12,100 nt of DNA from UBA4644 sp034933145 (GCA_034933145.1 JAYFOA010000011.1:1-12100), one strand, 5' to 3'. Numbered from the stretch's first letter, positions 5,865 through 11,878 are shown. Numbers and translations: made by a program. Notes: generated from the letters alone by a model not told the origin.

Positions 5865-7068
5865 TCCGTACCACCGGCTGGATCAGCGCGTCGCCCAGCA
5901 CGGTCTGCGCCAGCTCGTTCATATAGTCCAGCGACATCGCCTGGTCGTAGTTTTTAATCCCGTGTTCCGCAGCCAGCGTATCGGTATAATCCGCCAATGC
6001 GTATACGGCATAGCCGCCCTTGTCTTTATAATGCGTCACAACCGGTGCAACGCCCCAGCTGTCCACGCCGATCAGCGAATGCTCCGGGCTGAAACGGACC
6101 GTCATCTGCAGCAGGCCGCCCAACATAGTATTGATCTTATGCTGGCCGGAAATGAAGTTGCCCAGAGACCAGACGCAGAGGGTCTGATGCCCGTCCACGC
6201 CCGTCAGCCACTCCGCCGGCTCCAGCACATGGGGATGCGTCCCGATGATCAGGTCGGCGCCGCCGTCGCAGAGAAGCTGCCCCAGCCGCCGCTGTTCCGC
6301 GCTGGGTTCCAACTGGTATTCGACGCCCCAGTGCATACTGACGACCAAATAGTCGCACAGCGGACGGATGCGCGCAAGGTCGGCGGTAATCTTTCCGTCG
6401 TCGATCAGATCGACCATATACTGTCGTTCTTCCGGCAGCGAAAACCCATTCAGGGCATAGGTGGAGGAAAGAAAGCCGATCTTTACGCCCTGCTTGTCGA
6501 TGATGACGGGCGTATCGGCGTCTTCCTGCGTATCATGGACACCCAGCACCGCGTCAAAGTGGCGTGCGGCCACATTCTCCATGCAGGCCTCCAGTCCGCT
6601 CACGCCCTTGTCCATGCTGTGATTGGTCGCCAAGTTGACGACGTTGAATCCAGTGGTTTTCAGCGCATCCGCCGCCTCGGCAGGCGCGGCCAGACGGGGA
6701 TAGGCGCTAACTTCTCCGGTCAGCATGACCTCCTGATTGATAAAGGCGATATCACTGCCCTCGATATACTGCTTTACCGGTACATACAGATGGGTAAAAT
6801 CATAGCCACCGCCAGCCAGCGCGCTGTCAAAAGACAGCGTGTTGTGCAGAAGATCGTCTCCCGCAGCGGTGATGGTCAGAAGGATGTCGGGTTCCGGTTC
6901 TGGATCGGGCTCGGGATCCACGGACGGTGTGGACTGCTCCCCTCCGGGCTCGTCCGTCTGTTCCGGCTGCCCGGCGTCGGGCGTCTTCTCAACACGCGCA
7001 CAGGCACATAAAAGCAGCAGGGCCAACGCCAGCGCAAAATATTTCAGCCAACGGTTTTTTGTGTTCAA
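5854..7068 (-). CDS. CapA-family (PGA_cap) metallophosphatase-like lipoprotein
   Basis: The 404-residue protein is a surface lipoprotein with a CapA-type calcineurin-like fold, related to poly-gamma-glutamate capsule protein CapA. A basic N-terminus and hydrophobic core (8-20) lead to a lipobox L-C-A-C with Cys23 as the likely lipidated residue. Residues 30-60 are a Pro/Glu/Asp-rich linker with repeated D-P-E-P. The catalytic-type motifs follow: G-D-D-L-L-H (70-75), N-Q-E (111-113), A-T-N-H-S-M-D-K-G (147-155), S-M-H-W-G-V-E-Y (244-251), and G-A-D-L-I-I-G-T-H-P-H (270-280) with S-L-G-N-F (301-305). The start is TTG: AGGTGAT lies 5 bases upstream and an in-frame TGA just before it excludes anything longer. 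It is first in the capA-dusB-sigma-anti-sigma unit. No capB/capC ligase genes are near, so a role in poly-glutamate capsule is not supported; a cell-wall or polymer hydrolase role is possible. Confidence 0.92.
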   Translation of the reverse strand: MNTKNRWLKYFALALALLLLCACARVEKTPDAGQPEQTDEPGGEQSTPSVDPEPDPEPEPDILLTITAAGDDLLHNTLSFDSALAGGGYDFTHLYVPVKQYIEGSDIAFINQEVMLTGEVSAYPRLAAPAEAADALKTTGFNVVNLATNHSMDKGVSGLEACMENVAARHFDAVLGVHDTQEDADTPVIIDKQGVKIGFLSSTYALNGFSLPEERQYMVDLIDDGKITADLARIRPLCDYLVVSMHWGVEYQLEPSAEQRRLGQLLCDGGADLIIGTHPHVLEPAEWLTGVDGHQTLCVWSLGNFISGQHKINTMLGGLLQMTVRFSPEHSLIGVDSWGVAPVVTHYKDKGGYAVYALADYTDTLAAEHGIKNYDQAMSLDYMNELAQTVLGDALIQPVVRNAN

Positions 7069-7087
7069 AGGGTATCACCTCGCCCCT

Positions 7088-7117
7088 ATCATACCAAAAA
7101 AGCGACTGCGTTTGCAA
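7088..7117 (-). promoter_or_regulatory. Promoter of the capA-dusB-sigma-anti-sigma unit
   Basis: On the minus strand, TTGCAA (7112-7117) and TATGAT (7088-7093) are 18 bases apart, just upstream of the capA-like TTG start. Transcription would begin about 14 bases before the start codon, giving a very short leader that opens at the AGGTGAT ribosome site. The -35 and spacer lie inside the hairpin that terminates the upstream padR operon, so both signals share the same bases. Confidence 0.55.
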
Positions 7118-7128
7118 TCGCTTTTTGG
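7094..7128 (-). terminator. Intrinsic terminator of the padR operon
   Basis: CCAAAAAGCGA and TCGCTTTTTTGG pair around a loop region that can add a short TGC/GCA inner stem. On the minus strand the T-run TTTTTT closes the 3' arm, as in many Firmicute terminators. It starts about 63 bases after the stop of the last padR-operon gene and overlaps the promoter of the next unit. Confidence 0.7.
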
Positions 7129-7190
7129 TGTTTGGAAAGAAAGGCCACAAAATACTGCTTGTGAAGCCCGGGCAGCGGGACTTTTTCCCT

Positions 7191-7886
7191 TCACGGCAGG
7201 TATTCTGCAAACAGCGCATCCCAGTCGGCGTCCACGGCCACAATCCATGATTTTCCGGTATGCCCGTCGCTGATCCGAAACAGGCCGTCGCCATACCAAT
7301 GCAAAGACCAAGAGAAGGTCTCCTGTACATAGGTCCCGGGCGATTCCCTGTCATATCTGTTTGCCTTATAATACACGTTAAAATCGCAGAACACTTCGCG
7401 CACCGGTTCCGGCCCCCAGGTACGGCAGGGCAGAGCCAAAAGCGCCGAAGTCAGCGCCTGCTGCTGCGGCGGCGTCAGCTCCGGTTCCGGACGAACCGAT
7501 TCTGTATGAACGTATATGTTTTCAATTTCACGCACGCCGTATTCCACATCCAGAAAATCCGCCACCGTTCCCTTTTGAAGCCGGGACCGGGCCAGCGCAC
7601 CCTCCCCGAGCAATGCCAGCGCCATGCACAGCACGAGGCAGAGCATCTGCCGGAAGACGCGGGTCTCCCCGCACGTATGCGCCTGCCGGGCGCGAAGGGC
7701 AAATCCGAATAGTGCCAGAAACCACATCAAAAAGCTGAGGGTCAGCAGAGCCATTTGCAGCGGGCCCATAAATTCCTGCGTTGTCAGGCTGGACCACAAC
7801 ATCAGCGTAAAAGCGGTCAGTGCACACAGCCCCGGCCGGCGCAAGCGGGAGGAAAACCAACCCTCCTCCAGAATCGACTCCTTCAC
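7191..7886 (-). CDS. Unrecognised membrane protein, last gene of the padR operon
   Basis: I do not recognise this 231-residue protein. It has two or three hydrophobic segments near residues 19-34, 41-64 and 79-96, then a soluble domain (about 97-231) predicted to lie outside. That domain has a conserved-looking shape: R-E-I-E-N-I-Y-V-H (118-126), P-P-Q-Q-Q-A-L-T-S-A-L-L-A-L (139-152), V-Y-Y-K-A-N, and F-S-W-S-L-H-W-Y-G-D-G-L-F-R-I-S-D-G (about 190-207), ending W-D-A-L-F-A-E-Y-L-P. The short beta-strand pattern resembles small exported sensor-type domains. The start is GTG, forced by GGAGGTG 5 bases upstream and by a GTGA overlap with the previous stop. Coding is supported by the coupled start, the sensible membrane topology and the terminator behind it. 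Its function is unknown; it should work with the two proteins before it. Confidence 0.8.
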   Translation of the reverse strand: MKESILEEGWFSSRLRRPGLCALTAFTLMLWSSLTTQEFMGPLQMALLTLSFLMWFLALFGFALRARQAHTCGETRVFRQMLCLVLCMALALLGEGALARSRLQKGTVADFLDVEYGVREIENIYVHTESVRPEPELTPPQQQALTSALLALPCRTWGPEPVREVFCDFNVYYKANRYDRESPGTYVQETFSWSLHWYGDGLFRISDGHTGKSWIVAVDADWDALFAEYLP

Positions 7887-8521
7887 GGCAGCACCTCCGG
7901 TCCGAAATCCCGGCGAAGTTCCGTCAGCGGCTTTCCCTCCGTGTCATAGGAGCGGAAGGTAAAATATCCACTGTAACTCACGGTCCTGCCCGGCCGGTCA
8001 AGCCATTTCAGGTCCGAAAAAAAATTCTCCCAGAAGTAGTCCTCTTCCCCGCTGAAGTCCGTACGGAACAGACGCAGACCGCCGGGATCACCGCCGGCCC
8101 ACACCAGCGCCAGTGTTTTTCCCTCCGCCGTTACGGTGAGCTCGGGCGAGCCGCCCTCTGCCAGCACGGCTACCTGATAGGCCGAACCCTGCAGGGGAAC
8201 GATGGCGGTGCCGTCAGTCAGCGGCGTCACGGAAATACCGGAGCTGCAGGTCCAGAACGGTCCCCAGACCCGGGTCACCACACCGTTGACCAGCGCGCCG
8301 TCAATCGCTCCCACCACGTTTTCCCGGCTTCCGCCGATCACCGTCAGCATCCGGCAGGGCGGCAGCAGATCTTCACGCAGCGCCCGCTGAAAGGCCTGTT
8401 CCCGCCCGAGGCTGGGCATTCCCGCGGCAAACCAGAGCCACAACAGCATCAGTACGGTCAGTGACAGATTCCGGATCAGCTTTCCCCGCCGCGACAGGCG
8501 CGGCAAACGCAGCTCTTTCAT
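7883..8521 (-). CDS. Unrecognised membrane-anchored protein, third gene of the padR operon
   Basis: I do not recognise this 212-residue protein. A basic start (R-x-x-R-L-S-R-R-G-K) is followed by one hydrophobic segment at about 18-35 (L-S-L-T-V-L-M-L-L-W-L-W-F-A), giving an N-in anchor with the remaining ~175 residues outside. The outer part looks beta-rich, with V-V-T-R-V-W-G-P-F-W-T (84-94), G-T-A-I-V-P-L-Q-G-S (103-112), and an aromatic stretch E-D-Y-F-W-E-N-F-F-S-D-L-K-W-L-D (about 164-179) near Y-S-G-Y-F-T-F-R-S-Y. A similar aromatic stretch occurs at the end of the preceding protein. It starts at an ATGA overlap with the preceding stop and ends in a GTGA overlap with the next start, with GGGGGA as ribosome site. 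It is not a substrate-binding protein or protease by any visible motif. It probably forms a membrane complex with its neighbours. Confidence 0.8.
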   Translation of the reverse strand: MKELRLPRLSRRGKLIRNLSLTVLMLLWLWFAAGMPSLGREQAFQRALREDLLPPCRMLTVIGGSRENVVGAIDGALVNGVVTRVWGPFWTCSSGISVTPLTDGTAIVPLQGSAYQVAVLAEGGSPELTVTAEGKTLALVWAGGDPGGLRLFRTDFSGEEDYFWENFFSDLKWLDRPGRTVSYSGYFTFRSYDTEGKPLTELRRDFGPEVLP

Positions 8522-9372
8522 ACGGCGTCCCCCGTCAGATTGATCCGCAGCGTAAAGCTGACGCCTGCACGGTCATAGTGCAGATCCACCCACCGGATAT
8601 CGGGGTCCAGATTTTCCAGCCAAAAATCATAATAAAAGTTTCGCAGCGCCCGTCCAAACGGATTACCGGCCAGCCGCGGCTCATCGGTTCGGTAGCCTGT
8701 ACTGCTGATGACATTTACATAGCTGTTCCCGGCGCTGTCCGTGACCGTCAGATAATTGCGGAGCGCATCGGGACCACTCAGCGTCAGGCTGTCGGCCTCC
8801 GCCCGGAGGATAAAGCGGAAGCCGTCATAGGTATGCTTCACCCCATCGTCTTCGTACCAGCTCTGCCACCGGACCGCCCGCTCTACGGAAACCGCATAGT
8901 CGCCTGCCCGTGCGGTCTGTGCACAGACGCCATAGGAGCGCTTCAGTTCCCGGTCCTGGCCCTCGCCATCATAAAAAGGCTTGAGATATGTAAGATCGGT
9001 GCTGCCCGCTTCTGACCCAAAAAAGGTTGGCCATCCATAAAAATAGCTTTGGATCGCCGCCTTTGCCGGATACCGAAAGATCCCGATCAGGAACAGAAAG
9101 GCCACCAGCCCCATGGCATACCGACTGAATACCCAGAGCCAGCCCAGATATGGCCGGTGCATCCGATTGAGCAGGCGCCCCGTCTCATCGGGGTCGCCGA
9201 GCGCGTCCAATGCCGCTTGTTCTGCCTGCTGCCGCTCCATCCCGCCGCGGATCAGGCCATCCCGACAGTCCAGATAGTGATTCGTCAGTTCCTCCGCCAC
9301 CGGCGCACGGTCGGGCGGGAAACGGATATGTGTGACGGCACGAGATACCCATTCATAGATCGAACGGATCAT
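8518..9372 (-). CDS. Membrane protein with an N-terminal permease-prefix (HAAS-like) domain
   Basis: The 284-residue protein starts with a helical permease-prefix/HAAS-like domain (about 1-70): A-P-V-A-E-E-L-T-N-H-Y-L-D (23-35), G-M-x-x-x-Q-A-E-Q-A-A-L-D-A-L-G-D-P-D-E (44-63) and L-L-N-R-M-H (67-72). Such domains are known to accompany PadR regulators, often fused to FtsX permeases. Here the prefix is not followed by a permease: a single membrane segment (about 77-98, with L-V-A-F-L-F-L-I-G-I) leads to a ~185-residue, probably outside, beta-rich domain ending in F-Y-Y-D-F-W-L-E-N-L-D-P-D-I-R-W-V-D-L. That domain is not recognised. The ATG at 9372 is chosen because it overlaps the padR stop as ATGA and homology begins there; a longer reading upstream lies inside padR. 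It may tether or sense the signal that relieves PadR, which is inference. Confidence 0.85.
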   Translation of the reverse strand: MIRSIYEWVSRAVTHIRFPPDRAPVAEELTNHYLDCRDGLIRGGMERQQAEQAALDALGDPDETGRLLNRMHRPYLGWLWVFSRYAMGLVAFLFLIGIFRYPAKAAIQSYFYGWPTFFGSEAGSTDLTYLKPFYDGEGQDRELKRSYGVCAQTARAGDYAVSVERAVRWQSWYEDDGVKHTYDGFRFILRAEADSLTLSGPDALRNYLTVTDSAGNSYVNVISSTGYRTDEPRLAGNPFGRALRNFYYDFWLENLDPDIRWVDLHYDRAGVSFTLRINLTGDAV

Positions 9373-9707
9373 ATCTGGCACCGCTCCCCCAATACCTGTT
9401 CCACCGCACCGGAAAACCGCCGCCATTCATCCGTCCGCTCCGTAAGCAGTACCCGCCCTCTCGGCGTGATACGGTAGTACCGCCGCATGCGGCCGCCGGG
9501 CGCTTCTTTTTCATAGGCTTCCACGCAGCCGTCCCGCTCCAGCCCATGAAGGATAGGGTACAGCGTCCCTTCCTTGAGCTGGAATGCGTTTTCCGACCGC
9601 AGGGACAGCAGGCTGATCATCTCATAGCCATATTTATCACCGCTCTGCAGCAATGAGAGTACCAGCATCGTCGTGCTGCCTGACAGCAGGCTCTTGTCAA
9701 ATTTCAT
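9369..9707 (-). CDS. PadR-family transcriptional regulator
   Basis: The 112-residue protein is a short (s1-type) PadR winged-helix repressor. It shows the family core: L-S-G-S-T-T-M-L-V-L-S-L-L (8-20), K-Y-G-Y-E-M (25-30), the recognition-helix region F-Q-L-K-E-G-T-L-Y-P-I-L-H-G-L-E (42-57), and the wing G-R-M-R-R-Y-Y-R-I-T-P-R-G (72-84). PadR proteins repress genes for detoxification, envelope or efflux functions and release DNA on ligand binding. The ATG has GGAGAG six bases upstream. It is first in a four-gene unit whose every junction is a 4-base stop/start overlap, and a palindrome at its own -10 box suggests autoregulation. The inducer cannot be told. Confidence 0.95.
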   Translation of the reverse strand: MKFDKSLLSGSTTMLVLSLLQSGDKYGYEMISLLSLRSENAFQLKEGTLYPILHGLERDGCVEAYEKEAPGGRMRRYYRITPRGRVLLTERTDEWRRFSGAVEQVLGERCQI

Positions 9708-9725
9708 GTATATCTCTCCATATAC
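9708..9725 (-). repeat. Inverted repeat enclosing the padR ribosome site
   Basis: GTATAT and ATATAC flank the padR Shine-Dalgarno GGAGAG, which forms the six-base loop between them. The repeat ends directly at the padR ATG. In RNA this could be a weak hairpin; as DNA it could be a second PadR half-site pair, since it shares ATACAT with the palindrome at 9732-9747. Confidence 0.4.
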
Positions 9726-9731
9726 CTTGTT

Positions 9732-9747
9732 GATCTATGTATAGATC
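9732..9747 (-). promoter_or_regulatory. Palindromic operator candidate for PadR
   Basis: GATCTAT-AC-ATAGATC is a 7-2-7 inverted repeat with perfect arms. Its first three bases are the last three of the padR -10 box and the rest covers the predicted transcription start, an ideal place for repression. PadR regulators commonly bind such AT-rich dyads in their own promoters; that this one is bound is inference. Confidence 0.55.
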
Positions 9748-9773
9748 ATACCTCGATTATCTATGGTTGTCAA
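9745..9773 (-). promoter_or_regulatory. Promoter of the padR operon
   Basis: On the minus strand, TTGACA (9768-9773) and TATGAT (9745-9750) are exactly 17 bases apart, the best housekeeping-sigma promoter in the window. The predicted start of transcription is near 9738, inside the palindrome, leaving a leader of about 30 bases before the padR ATG. Confidence 0.82.
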
Positions 9774-9853
9774 ACGAATTTCAAAGTCCGTTTTAACGTA
9801 CTTTATTTGATGTAAATTTGAATATAGAGAATCAAAGGAAAGCGAGGGAGCGT

Positions 9854-10123
9854 ATGAATCATATGATGGACAGGCTGTTTCTCTTTTGGGAGGTGCTGGG
9901 CGGTATCCTGCTTTTTGCAGCGGCCTGTGCCTCGGACGGTGGGCTGCCCTTGAGCGAGATATTATGGCGTGTAGTATTGGCCGGGCTGCTGTTAGGCATG
10001 GGGGTGTTGGGGCGAATGCTCTGCAAAGCACGGGGACGCGCATGGCTTTGCCGGATGGCCCGGGTCCGGCAAGCGCGTCCGGCGGCGTCCGGATGCATGG
10101 AAAAAAGCGAAACCTGCGCATAA
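9854..10123 (+). CDS. Possible small membrane protein upstream of tspO
   Basis: This open frame encodes 89 residues that I do not recognise. Two hydrophobic segments are visible at about 7-25 (L-F-L-F-W-E-V-L-G-G-I-L-L-F-A-A) and 34-53 (V-L-A-G-L-L-L-G-M-G-V-L), followed by a basic, probably cytoplasmic tail with several Arg and Cys residues. The ATG has GAGGGAG close upstream, better than the in-frame ATG at 9818, which has no ribosome site. It lies divergent from padR, 60 bases before tspO on the same strand, and might be co-transcribed or controlled by the padR operator region. No clear promoter of its own was found. Open reading on the opposite strand across this stretch has no family likeness, so this is the better of the two, but it could be non-coding. 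Confidence 0.45.
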   Translation: MNHMMDRLFLFWEVLGGILLFAAACASDGGLPLSEILWRVVLAGLLLGMGVLGRMLCKARGRAWLCRMARVRQARPAASGCMEKSETCA

Positions 10124-10182
10124 GGCATCGTCTGCAGCATACGATTGAAATCAGGAAATCGAATATTGAACGGAGTGATTTC

Positions 10183-10647
10183 ATGAAAAAGTACAAGCCG
10201 CTGCTGTACAGTCTTCTGATCAGTCTCGGCGCCGGTGCCCTTTCCTTCCTGCTGACCGGCGGCGCCATGGATCGCTACCGCACCCTCCGGCAGCCGCCGC
10301 TTTCTCCCCCGGGCTGGCTTTTCCCGGTGGTGTGGACCCTTCTTTTTCTCCTGATGGGTGCCGCCGCCTGGCTCGTCTGGCGCTCGGGCCGTCCCGTGCG
10401 GCGTACGGCTCTTTTCGTTTACGGGGCACAGCTTCTTGTCAACGCCCTCTGGTCTCCGCTTTTCTTCGGCGCGCAGAAGTATCTGGCGGCCTTTTTCTGG
10501 CTGGTACTTTTAGAAATTCTGATTGGCGTGACGATCTTTTTGTTTGCCCGGGCCGACCGGCGCGCTGCGCTATTGATGATCCCTTATTTTCTTTGGGTAC
10601 TCTTTGCCGGATACCTGAATCTGGGTGTCTGGGCCCTCAACGGTTGA
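10183..10647 (+). CDS. tspO: TspO/MBR family membrane protein
   Basis: The 154-residue protein is a TspO/MBR (peripheral benzodiazepine receptor-like) five-helix membrane protein; relatives bind porphyrins and act in tetrapyrrole and stress responses. Landmarks are P-P-L-S-P-P-G-W-L-F-P-V-V-W-T (38-52) between helices 1 and 2, Y-G-A-Q-L-L-V-N-A-L-W-S-P-L-F-F-G (80-96) for helix 3, and P-Y-F-L-W-V-L-F-A-G-Y-L-N (134-146) for helix 5. The ATG has GGAG 7 bases upstream. The same frame is open for about 300 bases upstream, but homology begins at this ATG. The promoter of the next gene overlaps its stop codon, so tspO and the chromate-transporter genes can be transcribed apart. Porphyrin binding is inferred from the family. 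Confidence 0.94.
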   Translation: MKKYKPLLYSLLISLGAGALSFLLTGGAMDRYRTLRQPPLSPPGWLFPVVWTLLFLLMGAAAWLVWRSGRPVRRTALFVYGAQLLVNALWSPLFFGAQKYLAAFFWLVLLEILIGVTIFLFARADRRAALLMIPYFLWVLFAGYLNLGVWALNG

Positions 10648-10672
10648 AAGCCGGAGAAAAAACGTATATACT
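10644..10672 (+). promoter_or_regulatory. Promoter of the chromate-transporter pair
   Basis: TTGAAA (10644-10649) and TATACT (10667-10672) are 17 bases apart. The -35 box overlaps the tspO stop codon and the expected start of transcription is near 10679, about 34 bases before the TTG start of the first transporter gene. Confidence 0.55.
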
Positions 10673-10712
10673 CTGTTTGGTACATTCTCTTGTCTGAACG
10701 GAGTGGTTTGCC

Positions 10713-11270
10713 TTGACACAACGCAAATGGCGGCACATAGCTGCCATTTACCTGTTTTTCCTGAAGACCGGCCTGTTCACCTTCGGCGGCGGCTGGAGCA
10801 TTCTTGCGCAGATTCAAAAGCACTATACGGATGAACTTCACCTTCTGACCGAGGACGAGGTGATGGACATCGTCTCGGTGGCCCGGTCGCTTCCGGGCAT
10901 TATGATCACCAATATCAGCATGGCCGTGGGGTATCGCCTAGGCGGCGCCGCCGGCGGCTGCGCGGCAGTGGCCGGCGTCTGTACCGCGCCGTTTTTCGTA
11001 ATGTGTGCAGTGACGCCCGTTTATATCCGGGTACGCGACAGCGTGCTGGTAGCCCGGGCCCTGGTAGGTATCCGCGCGGCGGTTATCCCGATCATTCTAT
11101 CCTCGGCACTCAAACTGCGCAAAAGTGCTCTCCGGGACTGGATCGGCTGGTCGATCGCGGCGGTTTCCTTTGTCCTGCTTCTATTTACGAATGTCAGCAG
11201 CATCCTCGTCGTCGTGTGCGGCGCTGCTGCAGGACTTGCGGTAATGGAGGTGCGGCAGCATGTATCTTGA
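10713..11270 (+). CDS. Chromate transporter, N-type half (short-chain CHR)
   Basis: The 185-residue protein is one half of a split CHR-family transporter, a six-helix-type single CHR domain that pairs with the next gene. Landmarks are F-F-L-K-T-G-L-F-T-F-G-G-G-W (15-28), the loop L-T-E-D-E-V-M-D-I-V (45-54), S-L-P-G-I-M-I-T-N (59-67) and V-G-Y-R-L-G-G (72-78). The P-G-P of the family is P-G-I here, a difference often seen in one member of such pairs. The start is TTG, served by GGAGTGG six bases upstream; a TGA in frame 18 bases before it leaves no other start near the family N-terminus. It overlaps the second half by 11 bases. CHR proteins export chromate in some species; the real substrate in this organism is not shown by the sequence. 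Confidence 0.92.
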   Translation: MTQRKWRHIAAIYLFFLKTGLFTFGGGWSILAQIQKHYTDELHLLTEDEVMDIVSVARSLPGIMITNISMAVGYRLGGAAGGCAAVAGVCTAPFFVMCAVTPVYIRVRDSVLVARALVGIRAAVIPIILSSALKLRKSALRDWIGWSIAAVSFVLLLFTNVSSILVVVCGAAAGLAVMEVRQHVS

Positions 11271-11787
11271 GCTGTTCTGGACCTTCCTCAAAATCGGATT
11301 TACCAGTTTCGGCGGGCTGAGTATGGTGCCTCTCATCAATTCCGAGATGGTGCGCCACGCCTGGATGACTCAAACGGAGGTGGCCGATATCGTCGCCATC
11401 GCCGAGATGACCCCCGGGCCTATGGGGCTCAACTGCGCCACCTTCGCCGGCACCCGCGTTGCAGGGACCTGGGGTGCGCTGGCCGCGACGCTGGGCGTCC
11501 TGATGCCCGCCTTTACCACCTGTCTTTTGGCAGTGATGTTTTTTGAAAAATTCAAGTCCAGCCGCCGGATGCAAAATGCCCTGTATGGCATCCGCCCGGT
11601 ATGCATCGGATTGATCGCCGGCGTCGGCATTTCCCTGATCCAAAGCAACGTCTTCAGCGGCGGAGTCTTTGTCTGGCAGGCGGCGGTCATCGCCGTCGTC
11701 GGCGGACTTCTTGTATGGAAATGGAACCTGTCGGTTCCAAAGCTCATCGGCATCTCGGCGCTGCTGGGCATCCTTCTGGTACGGTAA
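11260..11787 (+). CDS. Chromate transporter, C-type half (short-chain CHR)
   Basis: The 175-residue protein is the partner CHR domain. It has F-L-K-I-G-F-T-S-F-G-G-L (9-20), P-L-I-N-S-E-M-V (24-31), E-M-T-P-G-P-M-G-L-N (49-58) with the canonical P-G-P, and T-F-A-G-T-R-V-A-G (61-69), followed by further hydrophobic segments to the C-terminus, where I-L-L-V-R ends the protein. The ATG has GGAGG 9 bases upstream within the first gene, and the 11-base overlap implies coupled, roughly equal synthesis. Two inverted-topology single-domain proteins are known to form a working unit in short-chain CHR systems. Two stop codons (TAA TAA) close the gene, and a strong terminator follows at once. Confidence 0.93.
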   Translation: MYLELFWTFLKIGFTSFGGLSMVPLINSEMVRHAWMTQTEVADIVAIAEMTPGPMGLNCATFAGTRVAGTWGALAATLGVLMPAFTTCLLAVMFFEKFKSSRRMQNALYGIRPVCIGLIAGVGISLIQSNVFSGGVFVWQAAVIAVVGGLLVWKWNLSVPKLIGISALLGILLVR

Positions 11788-11788
11788 T

Positions 11789-11831
11789 AAAAGAGCTGTC
11801 CTCCCATACTTCGGGAGGACAGCTCTTTTTT
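11789..11831. terminator. Bidirectional intrinsic terminator
   Basis: AAGAGCTGTCCTCCC and GGGAGGACAGCTCTT form a perfect 15-base-pair stem around a 7-base loop, followed by TTTTTT on the plus strand and by TTTTATTA on the minus strand. It closes the chromate-transporter unit and also the converging SEDS gene that ends at 11879. Confidence 0.93.
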
Positions 11832-11878
11832 CTCATTCAACCTGCGTCCCAGCCTGGTCCGCGCGGCGTCCGCTTGCG

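Noticed and set aside
5962..7011. A 349-codon open frame on the plus strand opposite the capA-like gene
   Set aside because: It has no ribosome site, no family motif and mirrors a gene with clear CapA motifs; long antisense frames are expected at this GC content.
5854..7068. Poly-gamma-glutamate capsule locus
   Set aside because: Only the CapA-like protein is present; there are no capB/capC-type ligase or export genes beside it.
7260..9477. Several plus-strand frames of 110-215 codons opposite the padR operon
   Set aside because: The minus-strand genes are coupled by stop/start overlaps and have sensible membrane topology; the plus-strand frames are Pro/Arg/His-rich without motifs, a mark of shadow translation.
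9735..10268. A 177-codon minus-strand frame across the padR-tspO gap
   Set aside because: It covers the padR promoter and the tspO start, is Arg/Pro/Ser-rich and has no recognisable domain or ribosome site.
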